Of a stretch of 64,000 bases of DNA, positions 17,326 through 25,130 are shown piece by piece. A program made the position numbers and the translations under genes. The notes below the pieces were generated by a model that did not search any database, was not told where the DNA came from, and was given only the letters and a program-made list of their open reading frames with translations. The stretch is from Pararhizobium sp. IMCC21322. GTDB lineage: Bacteria; Pseudomonadota; Alphaproteobacteria; Rhizobiales; GCA-2746425. Each line of letters begins with the position of its first letter. Within the stretch, counting starts at the first letter, position 1. Location of the stretch: contig NZ_CP132335.1 in assembly GCF_030758295.1 (NCBI RefSeq), forward strand, positions 3,324,412 through 3,388,411, written 5' to 3'.

Positions 17326-18105
17326 ATGGAACAGGAATTTGCAGGCAAAGTAGCGCTCGTCACCGGGTCCAGCGGCATTGGGCTCGGCGCAGCGTTGCGA
17401 CTGGCCAAGGGCGGCGCAAAAGTATTCGTGTGCGGCATTGATGATGCCCACAATCAGGCCGCTGAAGCGGCCGCATCAGGCCTCGATATGACTGTCTCAA
17501 AAGTGGATGTCTCTGATGAGGCTAAGGTCTCAAATTGGATTACCAACATTGGCAAGACTGAGGGCGGGATCGATATTCTCGTAAACGCTGCCGCCATCCA
17601 GACCTATGGCGACCTCACCACCACTGACAGCGCACACTGGGACAAGGTGATGTCCATCAATTTGCGCTCCTGCTTCCTCTCCTCCCACCACGCCTACCCG
17701 TTTATGAAAGCGCGTGGCGGTGGCTCCATTGTGCACGTATCATCCGTTCAGGGTCACGCCAATCAAAACGGCGTGCTGGCTTACGCCACAACCAAGGGCG
17801 CCATACACGCAATGACCCGCGCAATGGCCGTGGATTGTGCAAAGCATAAGGTGCGGGTGAACTCCGTCAGCCCGGGATCTGTCCGCACCCCCCTGCTGGA
17901 ATTCGCAGCGCAAGAGGTCGTTGGCCCAGGCAATGACATCGAACCCGCAATCGCAGAATTTGGAGCTGCTCACCCCATAGGCCGTGTAGGCACCGTAGAG
18001 GAAACCAGCGAGCTGATCGCTTTCCTGGCCAGCGACCGCTCAGGCTTTTGCACTGGCGGCGACTATCTGGTTGATGGCGGATTACTGGCGCATCTGGGCG
18101 TTTGA
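17326..18105 (+). CDS. SDR-family oxidoreductase, probable sugar-acid dehydrogenase
   Basis: 259 residues from ATG 17326, which has GGAAAG upstream. It is a classical SDR with NAA at about residue 89, catalytic Ser in VSSVQG and YATTK near residue 155, plus SPGSVRTPLL and VDGGLL toward the end. The glycine turn reads TGSSGIG, one residue shorter than the usual TGxxxGIG. Its position after two mannonate-dehydratase-like genes suggests a mannonate (fructuronate reductase-like) or related dehydrogenase role, which is inference. A hairpin immediately follows the stop codon. Confidence 0.9.
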   Translation: MEQEFAGKVALVTGSSGIGLGAALRLAKGGAKVFVCGIDDAHNQAAEAAASGLDMTVSKVDVSDEAKVSNWITNIGKTEGGIDILVNAAAIQTYGDLTTTDSAHWDKVMSINLRSCFLSSHHAYPFMKARGGGSIVHVSSVQGHANQNGVLAYATTKGAIHAMTRAMAVDCAKHKVRVNSVSPGSVRTPLLEFAAQEVVGPGNDIEPAIAEFGAAHPIGRVGTVEETSELIAFLASDRSGFCTGGDYLVDGGLLAHLGV

Positions 18106-18122
18106 GCGGGCGTTAGCCCGCT
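18105..18122 (+). terminator. Hairpin at the end of the plus-strand uronate operon
   Basis: AGCGGGC-GTTA-GCCCGCT forms a seven-base perfect stem starting at the last base of the SDR stop codon. Only AT-rich sequence without a T tract follows, so termination may be weak or Rho-assisted. Confidence 0.55.
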
Positions 18123-18197
18123 AGTAATTAGTTCAGCGCTAAATTCAAGCAGCCGGAATCTTGGTACGTTTAAAGGTTGAATGGGTAAATAAATTGA

Positions 18198-18596
18198 TCA
18201 TCGATTCAGCTTGTAAATTGAAGCTGTCGCTTCCTCAACATACCAGCAATTAGCCAGCAGTCCGTTCAACCGCTTAATTCGAATGTTGGTAATAGCATCA
18301 GCCCCTTTTGCAAATGCAACACGAACCAAATCATCTTCAAACGCCGCTGCATTCGGCGGCTTTTCCAAGAAATTTCTGTGGCATCGGCGAACTGACACAT
18401 CACCCATCTGAGTATAACCACTCGGAACGGTTTGGAATACGCGCACGTCCTGCGCGGCTTGACGTTGACCAATCAACTGATCTGTCGTTGTCAAAGATCC
18501 TTTTTATCCTTCGTACCCACTTGTTACGAAGGCACTGATTGGTGCAATTAACAGCAATAAAAATAGTAGCTTGGCAGCCCTTCTAGATCTGGACAT
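18198..18596 (-). pseudogene. Secreted small protein gene interrupted by an in-frame TAA
   Basis: From ATG 18596 the frame encodes a textbook signal peptide (basic n-region, then a run of leucines and isoleucines ending at about PISAF) and continues to a TAA at 18504-18506. The same frame then runs on without a stop for about 100 more residues to 18198. The downstream part looks like a real protein: RRCHRNFLEKPPNAA, AKGADAITNI and NCWYVEEATA, with two cysteines that could pair. The layout loosely recalls RcsF/YbjQ-like envelope proteins. AAAGGG lies upstream of the ATG. It is either a nonsense pseudogene, a sequencing error, or a readthrough case. A TTG directly after the stop at 18494 could restart translation without export. 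Confidence 0.55.
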
Positions 18597-18669
18597 TTAG
18601 AGGACCCTTTCGCATTTTACTCTGCGTCCATAATTACAAGACAACACTTTCTAGTGCGGTACATTAAAA

Positions 18670-18867
18670 ATGGAAACCTCTGCCATCTTAATTCTAGCAA
18701 TGCTTCTAATTTGGTTCAGAAATACAATCGTTCGGCTAGAAAACATCAGCTATGCAAATGAATTAAACCTGTGTCCGACAATAGAAGCAGCTCGCCCTCA
18801 ATCAGTCATTGGACGTAGTGAGTGTCTCGATCAGGTCAAAACTCGGTCCAACTTTTTTTGCATCTGA
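18670..18867 (+). CDS. Small single-span membrane protein (uncertain)
   Basis: 65 residues. The N-terminus is a single hydrophobic segment followed by the pattern IVRLENISYANELNLC and a later ECLDQVKTRSN. I recall similar small exported or anchored proteins of unknown function in alphaproteobacteria, but cannot confirm this. No ribosome binding site is visible. The TGA stop falls where I would expect the protein to continue for a few residues, so it may be truncated. It lies between the interrupted secreted-protein gene and tRNA-Gln, in a zone with no clear operon. Confidence 0.35.
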   Translation: METSAILILAMLLIWFRNTIVRLENISYANELNLCPTIEAARPQSVIGRSECLDQVKTRSNFFCI

Positions 18868-19005
18868 TATATGGCCTACGGCTATTGTGATCGCAAAATG
18901 GAATTTATCGAGTTTGCTATGGCATTAGGCGTCAGCAAAATTCTTAAATTTGATCATGATTACACCCTGGTGGCATCTGAGAGTTTTTCAAATACGAAAA
19001 AAACT

Positions 19006-19079
19006 TGGCTGGGGAACCTGGATTCGAACCAGGACTGACGGAGTCAGAGTCCGTAGGTCTACCGTTAACCTATTCCCCA
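19006..19079 (-). tRNA. tRNA-Gln (anticodon CTG)
   Basis: 74 bases including an encoded CCA end. The acceptor stem pairs TGGGGAA with TTCCCCA, the T arm is CCTGG-TTCGAAT-CCAGG, and the anticodon stem ACGGA/TCCGT encloses the loop CTCTGAC, giving anticodon CTG, which reads CAG glutamine codons. Confidence 0.93.
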
Positions 19080-19149
19080 TTAGACCGATGTCTGTGCTTT
19101 GCTTGAAAGCTGAGGGGCAATTAGCATCGCTGGCTTGGTATTTCAAGGC

Positions 19150-20490
19150 CTATCGTATGGCTTCAAGCGTTTCCTCAAGAGCAATGGACAGTTTGTCGGT
19201 GATCTCGGCTATATGGCTGTCGTCAATGATGAAGGGCGGTGCCAGCAAAATATGGTCTCCGGCCTGTCCGTCTATGGTGCCGCCCATGGGGTAGCACATC
19301 AGTCCGGCTTTCATCGCAGATGATTTGAGCCGGGCATGGACGCGCTTTGACGGGCTGAAGACGGCTTTTGTGTCCCGGTCTTCAACCAGCTCCACCCCCA
19401 TAAACAGGCCCCTGCCCCTGATATCGCCCACATTGGGGTGCGCGCCGAACTTGTCGGTCAGAGAGGCTCTCAGCGCCTCACCGCGCTGGCGAACCGCTGG
19501 CAGCAAGTTTTGCGCCTCGATCTCATGCATGACAGCCAGTGCCCCGGCACAGGCCGTGGGATGGCCGAGATAGGTATGACCGTGCTGGAAGAAGCCCGTA
19601 CCGGCAGCCAGCGTGTCAAAAATGCCATCAGAGACCAGAAGTGCGCCAATCGGCTGATATCCGGCACCCAGGCCTTTTGCAATGGCAATCATATCCGGTT
19701 CAACACCATCATGATTGCAGGCGAACAGATGACCGGTGCGGCCCATACCGCACATCACTTCATCCAGGATCAGCAGAACATCATATTTGTCGCAGATCGC
19801 CCGTATGCGTTTGAAATAGCCATCCACGGAAGGAACCGCGCCCATTGTGGCACCGACCACCGGCTCTGCCACGAAAGCGGCCACGGTCTGTGCACCCAAT
19901 TCCAGAATTTTCTCTTCCAGCTGGTTTGCGACCCGCTGCCCGTAGTCAAACTCTGTTTCATCGTCGCGCTGACCGCGATAGGTGTAGCAGGGGTCGATGT
20001 GATGCATGGCATCGCTCAGCAGCGGCGCAAACTGTGCCCGGCGCCAGCGATTGCCGCCTGTGGCCAAAGCGCCCAGCGTATTGCCGTGATAGCTCTGCCA
20101 GCGGCCAATGATCTGTGATTTTTCCGGCTTGCCGGCCTCAACGAAATATTGCCGTGCCAGCTTGAGCGCAGATTCCATAGCCTCAGATCCGCCGGAGACG
20201 AAATAGACCCGGTTCAGATCTCCCGGCGCGCGTGTTGCCAGAAACTCGGCCAGTTCTTCCGCCGGTTCGGAGGTAAAGAAGCTGGTATGGGCATAGGCCA
20301 GGCTTCCAACCTGTTTTTGAATAGCGGCAATAACATTCGGGTTGGAATGGCCAAGGCAGGAGACCGCAGCACCGCCGCAAGCATCCAGAATGCGCGTCCC
20401 GTCCTGCGCAATCAGGTAAACACCATCTCCACCAACGGCCACCGGCAGATCAGCTGCGCAGTTACGTGGAAACACATAACGGGATTTCAT
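19150..20490 (-). CDS. Class III pyridoxal-phosphate aminotransferase
   Basis: 446 residues. The fold-type I, class III pattern is clear: GGSEAMESALKLARQY near residue 108, a Trp/Tyr-Gly-Asn segment SYHGNTLGAL, LILDEVMCGMGRTG with the Asp that contacts the cofactor, and IAKGLGAGYQPIGA with the Schiff-base lysine near residue 285. These enzymes transfer amino groups from omega-amino acids, diamines or taurine-like compounds to 2-oxo acids. It sits directly upstream of or beside the UspA and TRAP-TAXI genes on the same strand and may act on the imported compound. Substrate is not predictable from sequence alone. Confidence 0.93.
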   Translation of the reverse strand: MKSRYVFPRNCAADLPVAVGGDGVYLIAQDGTRILDACGGAAVSCLGHSNPNVIAAIQKQVGSLAYAHTSFFTSEPAEELAEFLATRAPGDLNRVYFVSGGSEAMESALKLARQYFVEAGKPEKSQIIGRWQSYHGNTLGALATGGNRWRRAQFAPLLSDAMHHIDPCYTYRGQRDDETEFDYGQRVANQLEEKILELGAQTVAAFVAEPVVGATMGAVPSVDGYFKRIRAICDKYDVLLILDEVMCGMGRTGHLFACNHDGVEPDMIAIAKGLGAGYQPIGALLVSDGIFDTLAAGTGFFQHGHTYLGHPTACAGALAVMHEIEAQNLLPAVRQRGEALRASLTDKFGAHPNVGDIRGRGLFMGVELVEDRDTKAVFSPSKRVHARLKSSAMKAGLMCYPMGGTIDGQAGDHILLAPPFIIDDSHIAEITDKLSIALEETLEAIR

Positions 20491-20514
20491 TGGAGTTCTG
20501 CTCTTTTTGAGGGG

Positions 20515-20943
20515 CTAATTGCGGACCACCATCACACTCTGCTTTGCATGGCGTACAACCCTGGCGGCATTAGGGCCAAGCAGATAATCACTGAGTTCCG
20601 GCCGATGCGAGGCCAGCACAATCACGTCAGCGGACAGCTCTTTCGCCGCCCGCAGGATTTCAGCATAAATCGTACCGTGAAGAACATGGGGATGTACTGT
20701 TACATCCTCTGGCACGTGTTTACTCACCCACGCCGCAAGCTTGTGTCCAAAATCCGCCAGGGCTTCGTCCTCGTAGCCTTCTTTGAAATAGCTCTCGACA
20801 ATCGGCATTCCAAAGTCCGGCAGCACAGCGACCACATGCAATTCTGCGTCCTTGTCGCGCATCATTTCAAGCGCGGTCGGCAGCGCCTTTGCCCAACTGG
20901 CTTCCGAGGACAGATCAATCGGCAGAAGAATAGATTTGAACAT
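20515..20943 (-). CDS. Universal stress protein (UspA family)
   Basis: 142 residues from ATG 20943, the normal length of a single-domain Usp. It opens with FKSILLPIDLS and ends with the nucleotide-binding pattern DVIVLASHRPELSDYLLGPNAARVVRHAKQSVMVVRN, which has G-P-N-A-A where the G-X9-G-S/T ATP motif lies. It is encoded 14 bases downstream of the TRAP fused permease. Single-domain UspA proteins next to TRAP transporters are known (TeaD of Halomonas regulates the ectoine TRAP system), so a regulatory role on this transporter is a reasonable guess. Confidence 0.9.
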   Translation of the reverse strand: MFKSILLPIDLSSEASWAKALPTALEMMRDKDAELHVVAVLPDFGMPIVESYFKEGYEDEALADFGHKLAAWVSKHVPEDVTVHPHVLHGTIYAEILRAAKELSADVIVLASHRPELSDYLLGPNAARVVRHAKQSVMVVRN

Positions 20944-20957
20944 GAGACTTGCCTTTA

Positions 20958-23645
20958 TCAAAAAGCGGGCTTGGTTTGACGGCGACGCTGCAACATCACC
21001 ACGACAGCAAACAGCAACAGGGCCGGAATATAGAAGATTTCCTTCGGCCAACGATCTGCCGGACGTTGAACACTGGCAATCTGCACAGGGTCGTCTCCAT
21101 AAAAGTCAAAATCAGCCAGAGACTCGCCTGCAGAGGAACCGAACGCCGGTTCATCCAGATTCACTGCATCCCCGTCTTCGATGAGCAACAGACCCAACGC
21201 ATCAATGCGTGACTGCGCATCACCCTCTTCTTCAATAGTCATCAGCAGAGTGGTTTCCGCCGTGCCGCCGGTATCGATGTCCGGCCCGGCAATGCGCAGA
21301 CGTAACCGGTCACCCGGCTGTGCCGCCCCCACAGCTTCTACAAATCTGCTGGCAGGTAATTCGTCAAACGGGCTTTGGAATGTATCCAGCCAGACATTTG
21401 GCAGGAAGATTGTGAGGGCCACAACCAGCAATGCGGCTGATTCATAAAGTCTGGATTTAGCCAGGAAGTAGCCTTGCGTTGCCGCCGCAAACAGCAGCAT
21501 GGCAAAGGTGGCCAGCACAAATATCCAAATGGCCTGCAAAACGCCCGCAGTGGTACCAAGATCGACGCCATACAGAATAAGCGCCGGATTATAGATAAAC
21601 AGAAATGGTAGCGCCACGGTTCGCATGGAATAGAAGAAGGCCGTGAAGCCTGTCTTGATGGGATCACCGCCAGAGACAGCAGCGGCGGCAAAACTTGCCA
21701 GCCCCACCGGCGGCGTCACATCGGCCATGATGCCGAAATAGAACACGAACAGATGAGCAGCAATCAATGGGACAATCAGGCCTTCCTGCGCACCCAGACT
21801 GACCACGACACTGGCCATCAATGATGACACAACAATGTAGTTGGCTGTTGTTGGCAAACCCATGCCAAGGATCAGTGAGAAAATGCCCACCAAAATCAGC
21901 ATGATGATCAGAACGCCGCCGGACAATTGCTCCACAAGACCGGCCAGTTCGGTGCCGATAGGCGTCTTGGTGACCGTCGCCACAATAATACCGGCAGCGG
22001 CGGTTGCCACACCAATACCAATCATGTTTCTGGCGCCGGCAATCAGACCTTCTTTCAGATCCACAATGCCTTCAGAAATTTGCCCGCCAAAATCAGAGCC
22101 ACCTCTGAACAGTGCCTTGAGTGGCTTTTGCGTGATGATGATGAACAGCATCAGCGACGTTGCAAAAAAGGCAGACTTTGCTGGTGACTGTTGTTCAACC
22201 ATCAGGAACCAGACCAGCACAACGATTGGAAGAATATAATGCAGCCCGGTTGGATAGACGTCCGCCACCGTTGGAACGACAATCTCTTTCGCGTTAGGAT
22301 CATCAACTTCCAGATCAGGCCGCTTTGACGCGACAAACACCAGCCCGATATAAACCGCCAGCAAACCCACCATCATAATGGTCGAGGCTGCTCCCGCCAT
22401 ATTGGCTTCCAGAAACCGCACCAAATAAATGAGCGCGGTAAACATGGCACCAAATACGGCAAAGCCGACAAGAAACTTTATAATCATGCCAAGGAAGCTT
22501 TTGCTTTCTCCCAGAGCCGGCATGTCTTTCTTGAGCGCTTCAAGGTGCACAATGTAAACCAGCGCGATGTAGGAAATGACCGCTGGGATGAAGGCATGTT
22601 TGATGACCTCCACATAGGGAATGCCGATAAACTCAACCATCAGAAAGGCAGCAGCGCCCATAACGGGCGGCATGAGCTGGCCATTGACAGACGAGGCGAC
22701 TTCCACGGAACCGGCTTGTTCTGCCGTAAAACCAACGCGTTTCATAAGCGGAATTGTGAACGTCCCGGTGGTCACCACATTTGCAATCGAAGACCCGGAG
22801 ATAAGTCCGGTCATCGCAGAGCCAACAACGGCCGCCTTGGCAGGCCCGCCCCGCAGGTGACCCAGACCGGCAAATGCCAGTTTGATGAAGTAATTGCCCG
22901 CGCCCGCCTTATCCAGCATCGAGCCGAACAGCACGAACAGAAACACAAAGGCGGTAGACACGCCAAGAGGGATGCCAAACACACCAGCGGTATCAAGCCA
23001 CTGCGCATTGATTATAGCGGTGAAGGACAGCCCTTCATGGGAAATCAAATCCGGGATCAACCAGCCCTGCCCCATATAGGCATAAAGCAGAAACAGCGAA
23101 CCAACGATGGTCAATGCTGGCCCAAGTGCCCTGCGGGCCGCTTCCAGCAACACCAGAATACCAATAGAACCAATGACAATCTGTGTGGTGGTTGGCAGGC
23201 CAGACCGCGCAGTGAACGCAAGAGTGCTGGAAAAGACAAAGATATACATCGTGCAGCCACCGCCAATAATGGCGAGAACCCAATCATAGATCGGAATGTG
23301 ATCACGTGGCGATTTTTTAAAAGCCGGATAGGCCAGGAAGGCCAGTACAATGGCAAATGTCAGATGGATTGGACGGGTTTGCGACGCATTCAGAACCGGA
23401 AGGTACTGACCAAACCACAATTGCGGCTGGGCAATCCAAAGCTGAAACAGTGACCAGAGAAGAGCCAGTCCGGAAATAAGCCAGGCCACGTTTTGATCGA
23501 TCGGTGCACGAGCGCCGGCATCAGAACTTGCGACAAGATCCTGCAGCTCTTCATCGGTGAATTGCCTGCCTGATGCTTGTTCGTCTGTTGCCTGGTTAGT
23601 TGCATGATTTTTGGAAGATTGATTGCTGTTATTCTGATCGCTCAC
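20958..23645 (-). CDS. TRAP-TAXI transporter fused 4TM/12TM permease with DUF3394-like tail
   Basis: 895 residues with about eighteen membrane helices. The N-terminal portion corresponds to the small DctQ-like subunit and the rest to the large DctM-like subunit, fused in one chain as usual for TAXI-type TRAP systems. Typical large-subunit segments are GLISGSSIANVVTTGTFTIPLMKRVGF, given here only as positions about 280-305, and GMGLPTTANYIVVSSLMA near residue 600. The last 170 residues form a soluble, acidic extension ending in a final helix and basic tail, consistent with DUF3394 found on such permeases. It lies downstream of its TAXI binding protein and upstream of uspA. Confidence 0.92.
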   Translation of the reverse strand: MSDQNNSNQSSKNHATNQATDEQASGRQFTDEELQDLVASSDAGARAPIDQNVAWLISGLALLWSLFQLWIAQPQLWFGQYLPVLNASQTRPIHLTFAIVLAFLAYPAFKKSPRDHIPIYDWVLAIIGGGCTMYIFVFSSTLAFTARSGLPTTTQIVIGSIGILVLLEAARRALGPALTIVGSLFLLYAYMGQGWLIPDLISHEGLSFTAIINAQWLDTAGVFGIPLGVSTAFVFLFVLFGSMLDKAGAGNYFIKLAFAGLGHLRGGPAKAAVVGSAMTGLISGSSIANVVTTGTFTIPLMKRVGFTAEQAGSVEVASSVNGQLMPPVMGAAAFLMVEFIGIPYVEVIKHAFIPAVISYIALVYIVHLEALKKDMPALGESKSFLGMIIKFLVGFAVFGAMFTALIYLVRFLEANMAGAASTIMMVGLLAVYIGLVFVASKRPDLEVDDPNAKEIVVPTVADVYPTGLHYILPIVVLVWFLMVEQQSPAKSAFFATSLMLFIIITQKPLKALFRGGSDFGGQISEGIVDLKEGLIAGARNMIGIGVATAAAGIIVATVTKTPIGTELAGLVEQLSGGVLIIMLILVGIFSLILGMGLPTTANYIVVSSLMASVVVSLGAQEGLIVPLIAAHLFVFYFGIMADVTPPVGLASFAAAAVSGGDPIKTGFTAFFYSMRTVALPFLFIYNPALILYGVDLGTTAGVLQAIWIFVLATFAMLLFAAATQGYFLAKSRLYESAALLVVALTIFLPNVWLDTFQSPFDELPASRFVEAVGAAQPGDRLRLRIAGPDIDTGGTAETTLLMTIEEEGDAQSRIDALGLLLIEDGDAVNLDEPAFGSSAGESLADFDFYGDDPVQIASVQRPADRWPKEIFYIPALLLFAVVVMLQRRRQTKPAF

Positions 23646-23712
23646 GATGTCGCCCCGCTAAAACATAGGCAATTCGATCATCATCACCCGCACAGGTCAA
23701 CAGCGAATTGTT

Positions 23713-23738
23713 GGTGCAGCGCAAAGTTGCGCTGCACC
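23713..23738 (-). terminator. Intercistronic hairpin after the TAXI binding-protein gene
   Basis: A near-perfect palindrome with 11-12 paired bases, GGTGCAGCGCAA / TTGCGCTGCACC, lies nine bases after the binding-protein stop and about 70 bases before the permease start. No T tract follows on the transcribed strand. It probably protects the upstream mRNA or attenuates permease transcription. Confidence 0.6.
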
Positions 23739-23746
23739 ATCTTGTT

Positions 23747-24721
23747 TTAGTCGATCAGACCGGCTTCTTTATAGTAGCGCTCTGCTCCGGGATGAAGCGG
23801 TGCGGACAAGCCGTCATTTGCCATCTGTTTTGGTTCCAGATTTGCAAATGCAGGATGCAAACCGCGGAATTGGTCGATGTTTTCAAACACCGCCTTTACA
23901 ACTTCGTAGACCACATCATCTGGTACGTCAGTTGAACTGATAAAGGTTGCACCAACACCAAACGTGGAAACATCGTCATCATTACCGCGATACATGCCAC
24001 CTGGAATGACCGCAGAACGATAATAAGAATTGTCCGCGATCAGTTTGGCCGTTGCATCATTATCAACAGTTACAAGAACTGAATCGCATGATGTTGTGGC
24101 TTCCTGAATGGAGCCGGATGGATGACCAACCGTGTAAACCATGGCGTCAATGTTATTATCGCACAATGCTTGCGACTGCTCGGCAGCCTGAAGCTCGGAG
24201 GACAATGAAAAGTCACCCGTTGTCCAGCCCATGGCGTTCATCAGAACTTCCATAGTGCCGCGTTGTCCAGAACCTGGATTACCGATATTAACGCGTTTTC
24301 CCTTGAGGTCTTCAAACGTTTTGATGCCAGCATCTGCCCGTGCCACAACTGTGAATGGCTCGGGATGAACCGAAAACACCGCACGCAGTTCCTTATAAGG
24401 GCCCTGATCTTCAAACTGCGAAGAACCATTATAGGCGTGGAACTGCCAGTCAGACTGGGCCACACCGAATTCAAGTTCACCGCCGCGAACGGCATTGATG
24501 TTGAAGACTGATCCACCGGTGCTTTCCACACCGCAGCGGATACCATGTTCCTTGCGGTTTCTATTGACCAGACGACAAATCGCGCCGCCTGTTGGATAGT
24601 AAACGCCGGTGACGCCACCAGTACCGATGGAAACGAATTGTTGTTCCTGCGCAATCGAGGTTCCAACCAGCAGGCTTGTCGATAGCAAGGCAACTGTCAT
24701 TCCTAAAAGTTTCTTTGTCAT
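23747..24721 (-). CDS. TRAP-TAXI family substrate-binding protein
   Basis: 324 residues from ATG 24721, which has AGGGA upstream. This start gives a standard signal peptide ending near SIAQ. The mature start [20 protein letters not shown] is the hallmark of the TAXI (TRAP-associated extracytoplasmic immunogenic) family, and a later [16 protein letters not shown] segment is also typical. These proteins bind glutamate- or carboxylate-like ligands and hand them to a fused TRAP permease, which is the next gene. The frame is open upstream to 24922 but that stretch has no homology-like character. Confidence 0.93.
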   Translation of the reverse strand: MTKKLLGMTVALLSTSLLVGTSIAQEQQFVSIGTGGVTGVYYPTGGAICRLVNRNRKEHGIRCGVESTGGSVFNINAVRGGELEFGVAQSDWQFHAYNGSSQFEDQGPYKELRAVFSVHPEPFTVVARADAGIKTFEDLKGKRVNIGNPGSGQRGTMEVLMNAMGWTTGDFSLSSELQAAEQSQALCDNNIDAMVYTVGHPSGSIQEATTSCDSVLVTVDNDATAKLIADNSYYRSAVIPGGMYRGNDDDVSTFGVGATFISSTDVPDDVVYEVVKAVFENIDQFRGLHPAFANLEPKQMANDGLSAPLHPGAERYYKEAGLID

Positions 24722-25130
24722 TGATATCCCTGTTGCAAATAAGAATTTCATTTCAGAAAACAGTCTGCAGTTGCAACCCTGTTTTCCAGACGACACAAGC
24801 ACCCGCTTGCTCCGTTTAACAACCTTAACCTGTTGCTGCAAATTAATCCAGCCCTGACCGGAAGTGACACACGTCAAAAACCGATATTTGTTGTTATATA
24901 ACAATGATCTATTCCAAATCATACAAACCAGATATTCAACTTAGGCGGGAAATTACTTTGCGGAAGTTCAATCATCAATCTACATGTCAAATGACGCAGC
25001 TCGCAAAACTGGCTTATTTGAGACCAGCAACCTCCAAATGCTACATCCATGATTGCACACCGAAAAAGGGGCGTTGGGAGGGCCCGGTTTTCCCAAGGCA
25101 AACAGACCATGCGCCAAGCGTGTTTCATGC
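24722..25130. other. Intergenic region upstream of the TRAP-TAXI operon with a perfect palindrome
   Basis: A 409-base gap between the binding-protein start and the GGDEF-EAL stop. It holds the perfect 14-base palindrome TTGTTATATAACAA at 24891-24904, about 170 bases upstream of the transporter start, which looks like a dimeric regulator site. No convincing gene is visible in the rest. Confidence 0.4.

Noticed and set aside
22545-23453. 302-residue plus-strand frame
   Set aside because: Antisense shadow of the TRAP permease, with the composition expected from the reverse of hydrophobic codons (rich in His, Arg, Asn and Gln).
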